Shown: piece by piece, positions 59,166-64,000 of the stretch
How positions within the stretch are numbered: the first letter of the stretch is position 1
Layout: every line of letters begins with the position of its first letter
NCBI GenBank assembly: GCA_900618425.1
Contig: UZAN01039453.1
Location: 11,452-75,451 of the forward strand
Source of the DNA: Echinostoma caproni
Taxonomy: Eukaryota; Platyhelminthes; Trematoda; Plagiorchiida; Echinostomatidae
Direction: 5' to 3'
Length of the DNA stretch: 64,000 nucleotides
Notes under the pieces: generated by a model
The model's database searches: none
Seen by the model: the letters and a program-made list of their open reading frames with translations, nothing else
Told to the model about the DNA's origin: nothing
Position numbers and translations under genes: made by a program

Positions 59166-59923
59166 AATTTGATTGTGAGAGGCTGATTGTTACCCATCGC
59201 TCAACTAGAATTGATAATTATGTGGTGGTTGCATGCACTCCTCTGGCGACAAATATGTGTATTTTGGCTCAATTTTTCATTCCATTTGTGTGTTGAACTT
59301 GGGGAGATTATAATACGGGTGTTTGAAGCAAGTGCGCAGAGCAAAAGTACAATTTGTAACAAAGAAAAACGTGAAAGGTGGTGTTTTCTCTCAAAAAGTA
59401 TGTCAAAGAGAAGGTAAGCTCGCTCCTCATTGTTATGAATAGTACCACTTCTAGTGAGGCACACTGATTTCTCCCGTTTTGGTCAATATCCCTCAGCGTG
59501 ATTTGCTACGCAGCTACTCATTACATTCAGAGATGATAAATACGTTTGTGTATCCCCTTTGAGAAATCTATACTCAATGATTTGGTTACATCATGCTCCT
59601 TATTATTATTATCATTATTTTTGTTACTGTATGTGCTAATCCTGAAAACCTTTAATGAAAGGAGCTGTAGGTAAACACAGCTTGGTAGAGATTTTTGAAA
59701 AACGAATGAAACCTGATTTAATTGGATGAAAAACAGGGGTTGAATGAAAAGGCGAAATGCCTGTACACTGAAAATAATCACAGTTGGTATGTAGTTATAC
59801 ATTACTTATTCTTTTCGCCTCAGATTGCTTGATTGGCAGTACTGTGAGATGAATTTGTGAAATCGAGATCAGGAAGCGTTTTTATTTGATTTTGCCTAAA
59901 TGTAACTTTTCCTTGTATTACAG
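59166..59923. other. Unassigned DNA with ATT repeat
   Basis: An imperfect (TTA)n run lies at 59600-59631. No gene recognised. Confidence 0.5.
59600..59631. repeat. Imperfect (ATT)n microsatellite
   Basis: TTATTATTATTATCATTATT directly visible. Confidence 0.9.
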
Positions 59924-60151
59924 TGATGAACACTTGTCTCGTTCTTCTCTGAACCCGCTATGGTCCAAGATCTCTTGCTCACTGACACTGACGATATATA
60001 CAAACTGGGGGGAAAAGTGCTGCTTCAACGGTGCACCCCACAAATCACATCACGGGATGAATTCACCAAACACCAACAAAAACACCGAAAAAGGGATCAT
60101 TTGATTTTTGTGCGTTTTATTCCAAGTCTATGGTACCGGACAGTTCAGAAG
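59924..60151 (+). CDS. Candidate 5' coding exon, unknown protein
   Basis: A consensus acceptor (TTTTCCTTGTATTACAG) ends at 59923. Thirty-six bases later an ATG in good context (G at -3, G at +4) opens a frame of 64 codons (MVQDLLLTDTDDIYKLGG, then DEFTKHQQKHRKRDHL) that reaches a possible donor (CAGAAG before GTTTCT) at 60151 in phase 0. An acceptor just upstream of an initiator ATG fits either an intron in the 5' leader or spliced-leader trans-splicing, which flatworms use. A second frame across the same stretch is also open, so the coding frame is uncertain. No family recognised. Confidence 0.25.
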
Positions 60152-61550
60152 GTTTCTTTAATTTTCTTCGTCATCTTGAAATAGCGAAATTGCGGCTGTA
60201 CGCGCTAAACGTGTGACCTCAACAGGCAAAACTCCAAAAGTTCGCTCGTTGCATGTTTTTAATGTTGAGGTTTATTATCAATTAAAATGACCAGTCCATA
60301 TAACTTTTTTTATCACCCGTTATACATAGTACCAACAACTGAACCACGTCAACAGAACCTCAAATGAATGATGCCAAACTTGAATCCTTTCACGGCAATT
60401 ATTCAAGGATGAAACATTATTTGACGATGTAATATAAATCATACATGCAACAATGGAGTTATCTGTTACTTCAACATCAGTTAGACATACTTCTCAGACG
60501 TTTTTAACTTTGTTAGATTTGGGGATTCAAGACTACTGGTATGAAAAAAACTATGAACGGAATGGGAACTACTCGAGCGTGTCATGCTATTAGGGTCACG
60601 TCTCCGCCCAGTAACCGTGAAGAAAATCCACTGTGCAACGAAGAAAATCGAAATAAAGTCGTTAGTTAGCTCTACAGGTGTGAGTAAATCCTATCTCTAT
60701 TTGGAACCAGATTAATAGAAGACACAGAGGTAATATGCTCACAGTAGAAAGTATTGTTGCCACTGATTTCTTCACATAAATGCCATCTTTAGTATCGTTG
60801 TGATATGCGTTTTCTTACAAGAGTTGAGCACTGCATGACCTCAGGATAATAATGGTAAAAGCACATTTAACAGAGGCGCCACAACCAGTCATACACTATC
60901 AATTCCAAGGATTTGACCTGCGATGTCAAACGCTTTATCACACCAGGTAATTGACCCGTTTGTCTTTTTATTATTGTGCTCATTGCAATCAAATTGCATA
61001 AATAATCATTCCTCAAAGGAAAATGAAATCACCTGAGTTCATGTGGTACGCCAGTGAACATTTCGCTTCCAACCTAAAGTTTACCCAGATTCGCCAGACA
61101 AGCAAATTCACTTTTCGAATAATAATGGGAGTCATTTGTTCGTGTTTGAGAATCATTTTTACCAATCTCTACAAACTGGAGAGCAGACAAACAGTCACTC
61201 TTCCCCGCCCGAGGTGGATCAGTTCAAGCAACAGACAACACGGTCTGCCCATCCGCCCGTGAAACAAGACATGTGATCTGTTTGGTTTTCTATCAAATCC
61301 AGAGACCAAGATGCGCGTTCATCAAATGTCGTTGTGATGGTGTTGGCCAAATCGGTTTCCCTATTCCAAAATATCAATTGATCCTGGTCACCTAATTCCT
61401 CCGTTCATAGATCTTTTATGCTGTTCACTATCTCCTGCTTGAAAAAGGCAGTTGACAGTTTTTAGAAACATATTTGTGCACATTCCAAACCGAATATTTG
61501 AGTGTGGAAAATAAAATAAGTTTCATTTTTTTGCAAGCAAGATTATTCAC
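60152..61550. other. Unassigned DNA
   Basis: No gene recognised with confidence. A GC-richer patch near 61190-61265 may hold a small exon on either strand. Confidence 0.45.
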
Positions 61551-63949
61551 GTCATATCTGAACATTGTGTTCTTCCACCAACTATTTAAATATTTCTGCT
61601 TTAACCAAGTCGAATCCGTTGTGTAGTACCGATAGTGACCAGATGTGAAAAGTGACGTAAGGCATTCTGTAACCGTAGGTATACGCATCCCGGTGGCTGA
61701 ACAGAACAATGATGGCGTAACGGCAACAGATCTAAAATTCACGGAGTATGCTCATTGATTGAGAACACAGTGTAGGCAAACATATGTTTTCGGTGAATTC
61801 CTTTTCAAGCCTTTACAATCACATTTATATGAAACAAGTTCGATGAGGTCGAACAAAACAAAAACAAAAAGGTGAATGACTCATGTGTTCGGAAATGAGC
61901 CCAAGAGAACTCTAAATTTGTTGTGCGCAGTTTCAACCACGTAACCAAAGTGATTACGTCATGGTGTTACGTCATGGTTGTATGAACAAGCAATTTTCTC
62001 TTCCCTTGGCCAGGGGAGTTTGAGAGCTTGAATCAATTTGCGTTGTGCGCACAGCTCAGGCTTCATGAGTCGGATGCTAATCGCCTCTGCGGTCGCTAAC
62101 TTACGGAAACCTGTTGCGCTTGAGGGGTGTGGTGAGACTCGATAGATGATTGTAGATGCTGAGCGCATGTCAATCAAGTGACCCGTCTCTGCCAGATGAG
62201 CAACGATCGAGCTGGACACAGTTCCACTCCCACCATGTGTAAGCCAGCGTGGATTGTGTTCTTTGATCCTTTGAGATAGCTGCCCTGTCGTTCGACCTAC
62301 GTAAGTTGCTCCACAAGTGCACTTGAATTGGTAGACAATCGTAGATGAGGTCAGCATAGGCAATTTATCTTTGTTATAGCATCGGATGTTTGGTGACGTA
62401 GAGAACACACATTTTGGCTGTGCGGCATTAAATGTAGATTTTACTGCGGAGGATAAAACTACTGATCCTCTCAGTGGCGGCACCACCTTTAAACGGAAGT
62501 TTTATAAAAAGCATTTTCTTCTCCGCTTTTGGCAGCTTTGTTGGCTTATTTTGTTCAGTCCAGGTACGGTCAATAAACTTCTTAGGATAGCCATTTTCTA
62601 GTAAGGTTCTCCTCACTAGTTCAAGTTCGTCCTTCAAAGTATCTTCTGAACAGATGCGCCTTGCTCTCTGTACCAGACTGCGTATGAAGTTACGTTTTTG
62701 ATAGAGTGGAACGAAGCTATGAAAATTTGTGTACTGTCCACTTCATGTTGCTTTGCGAAGTATCTTTCTTTGGATAGACCCGTCGGGGCGCCTGGTCAGA
62801 TGAACATCCAAAAAAGGAAGGCAATCGTTCTCCTCTGGTTCAGTTGTGAACTTAATTGATGAATGTGCGTTATTAAATACTGACTACACTTCGGGAAGAT
62901 TAGTGTTCTCGTTAGACACAAAAAACATATCATCCACGTAACAGTGATATTGTTCGAAAGATCTAATGGCTGTAGATAAAGAAGTTGTCTCTAGCTTGGC
63001 CATGAAGATGTCCACCAGAACAGGTCCGATGGGTGAACCCATAGCAACGCCATCGACTTGGCGGTAGAAAGTATTATTAAACGAAAATTGCACATTTCGT
63101 GTGCATTGAAGTATGAGTTCTTTAAGGGTTAAGACAGGAATCCCCACGGATATCATTTCAGGGTTTATAAATTCACAGAGTAAATCAACTGTTTCAAACA
63201 GAGGAACATTTGTAAAGATCTTGTAAAGATCTAAAATTAATCTTGATTCTGGAGAACTCTCCGCCTGTGCATGACACCGATCTTTGTTTTGTATCCATCA
63301 ATTCATTGCCATTGGTCATGTATTCACAAATTCACTCACATGCAAAGGAATACACTTAACACAAGAAATTCAATGATTTTATGGTATAATTGTCTCTTGA
63401 CCAGTCTGAGGCTCTATAAATCTCACAAGTACATGCCTAATATGATGCGCTTTGGTTTACAACTGGATACTAGGACTCTCATGTGATACTATCGATTATA
63501 AAATGATCAATCAATATACAGCATTATAGATTTCACTCTCATTGGTCGGTATGAAGGGCAAACGAATACAATAGAAAACGATTGAGTTACACAAAGAACA
63601 CACCTGCAGTTTGCTGCCTGGGAGCAATTTGTCACAGCAAATCGTATCAGTTTAGAGCCATTCATCAAATAAAGCTCAATATGTGTCCGCGCATTAAGCG
63701 GACTGATTGGGGGTGAAGATACGTGTCGGATTCCACCTGATGAATCGTATTGGACGAACTGCAGTGTCCGGATCGGTTGCGAATGAGGTAACTTGATCAA
63801 CCTTTGAATCACATGAATTTGTCCACTTGCCAAAACGGAATTATCAATATCACGGGGCTGTGGAGTTTGCTGATACTGATTGGGTGTGGTCTGAGTTACA
63901 TGCTTCACATCGGGATTGATCAGAAGAAGTTTAAACACCTCGCCAGATT
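61551..63949 (-). CDS. Host gene segment: two phase-compatible exons with a PLE in the intron
   Basis: On the minus strand exon 1 is 63949-63604. It follows a textbook acceptor (CAATACTTTCCCAAATTTTCAG), is open for 114 codons, and ends AACTGCAG before GTGTGT. Exon 2 is 61731-61551, following ATACTCCGTGAATTTTAG and open for 60 codons to a possible donor (GATATGAC before GTGAAT); the frame actually runs on to about 61430. Exon 1 leaves AG and exon 2 starts with A, so the join is in phase. Residues include QTTPNQYQQTPQPRDIDNSV, PIRTLQFVQYDSSGGIRHVS and ARTHIELYLMNGSKLIRFAV in exon 1, and MRIPTVTECLTSLFTSGHYR in exon 2. No family recognised; probably an extracellular or scaffold protein. More exons should lie beyond 64000. 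Confidence 0.5.
61959..62486 (-). pseudogene. PLE GIY-YIG endonuclease domain
   Basis: A 175-codon frame. VYQFKCTCGATYVGRTTG at residues 51-68 contains the GIY-like VYQ (51-53) and the YIG-like YVG (62-64), with a cysteine pair CxC, and then the catalytic arginine in QLSQRIKEH (R73). The C-terminal half carries AHLAETGHLIDM and RKLATAEAISIRLMKPELC, used here to recognise the other three PLE fragments. The enzyme nicks target DNA for priming. The frame is joined to the upstream linker through a one-base shift near 62440, so it is broken as part of the full ORF although the domain itself looks intact. Confidence 0.88.
62884..63255 (-). pseudogene. PLE reverse transcriptase core
   Basis: This part of the polymerase carries the QVDGVAMGSPIGPVLVDIF box (template grip) and YVDD (catalytic aspartates, at about 62945-62935), followed by NENTNLPEV and a stop. 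PLE reverse transcriptase is related to telomerase reverse transcriptase and copies the element RNA. The N-terminal third, including the DKG box seen in copy 1, is missing through 5' truncation. Confidence 0.88.
63256..63603. other. Intron remainder between PLE and upstream exon
   Basis: No feature recognised. The plus-strand frame at 63271-63486 has no support. Confidence 0.45.
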
Positions 63950-64000
63950 CTGAAAATTTGGGAAAGTATTGAACGAAATTAAACTCATTTTATACGCAGT
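63950..64000 (-). other. Intron end with polypyrimidine acceptor
   Basis: On the minus strand this is the 3' end of an intron with a pyrimidine-rich run leading to CAG at 63952-63950. Confidence 0.4.

Larger units (their letters stand above)
61959..63255 (-). mobile_element. Penelope-like element, best-preserved copy, 5' truncated
   Basis: The minus strand starts abruptly at about 63255 inside reverse transcriptase (FTNVPLFETVDLLCEFINPE). It gives the FRQVDGVAMGSPIGPVLVDI-type box and the catalytic CYVDDMFFVSN, then the NDCLPFLDVHLTRRPDGSI segment, a linker (DRTWTEQNKPTKLPKAEK) and the GIY-YIG endonuclease, ending near 61959. A stop near 62880 and a frameshift near 62440 break the ORF, but every catalytic motif seen is intact. 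It lies in the same orientation as the host exons that flank it and is probably inside their intron. S. mansoni also carries PLEs, so presence in a fluke is expected. Confidence 0.88.

Noticed and set aside
1..64000. Bacterial features (operons, Shine-Dalgarno sites, CRISPR arrays, phage genes)
   Set aside because: None seen. Gene density, splice-like signals and retroelements all point to a metazoan nuclear genome.

Overview
Eukaryotic genomic DNA, most likely from a parasitic flatworm and probably a trematode. The evidence is indirect. The sequence is AT-rich, real open frames are rare, and GT-AG style exons are scattered. It carries a mix typical of trematodes: a CsRn1/Boudicca-like Ty3/gypsy element, CR1/jockey-type LINEs, Penelope-like elements (PLEs) with a GIY-YIG endonuclease, and a tRNA-derived SINE with a hammerhead ribozyme motif, the architecture known from the Sm-alpha repeats of Schistosoma. 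There are no operons, rRNA genes, CRISPR arrays or convincing tRNA genes. Three long N-runs are scaffold gaps.

Layout. 0-9 kb: unassigned AT-rich DNA with two copies of the hammerhead SINE (0.6 and 7.2 kb). 9.2-12.5 kb: a long, decayed CR1-like LINE on the minus strand. 12.65-15.64 kb: a decayed LTR retrotransposon with 169-bp LTRs and a large internal deletion. 17-19.3 kb: two candidate host exons, one split by a scaffold gap that looks spurious. 20.5-21.5 kb: the 3' end of a second CR1-like LINE. 23.2-25.2 kb: a degenerate PLE, followed by SINE copies at 25.3 and 26.6 kb. 27.5-28.0 kb: a 0.5-kb element with long inverted arms (MITE/foldback type). 29.1-32.0 kb: PLE scraps around a jockey-like LINE. 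32-39 kb: no recognisable gene. 39.4-43.8 kb: the most gene-like central segment, with a membrane-protein exon on the minus strand, two two-exon candidates on the plus strand, a transposon-end repeat and another SINE. 49.3-51.0 kb: an inverted-repeat-bounded segment holding a candidate terminal exon and a gap. 54.3-59.2 kb: two copies of another LINE family. 59.9-64 kb: a candidate exon, then a minus-strand host gene with two phase-compatible exons and the best-preserved PLE lying in its intron.

The most interesting material is RNA-level: five dispersed copies of a pol III-type SINE whose body folds as a minimal type I hammerhead with a tiny stem III, and a 3' hairpin shared with one compensatory base pair by two CR1-like LINEs, each ending in CTTGA pentamers. 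All mobile elements seen are decayed and none looks autonomous. Host exon calls rest on splice-site quality, phase agreement and reading frame only. At this base composition open frames of 60-100 codons are common by chance, so most exon confidences are low.
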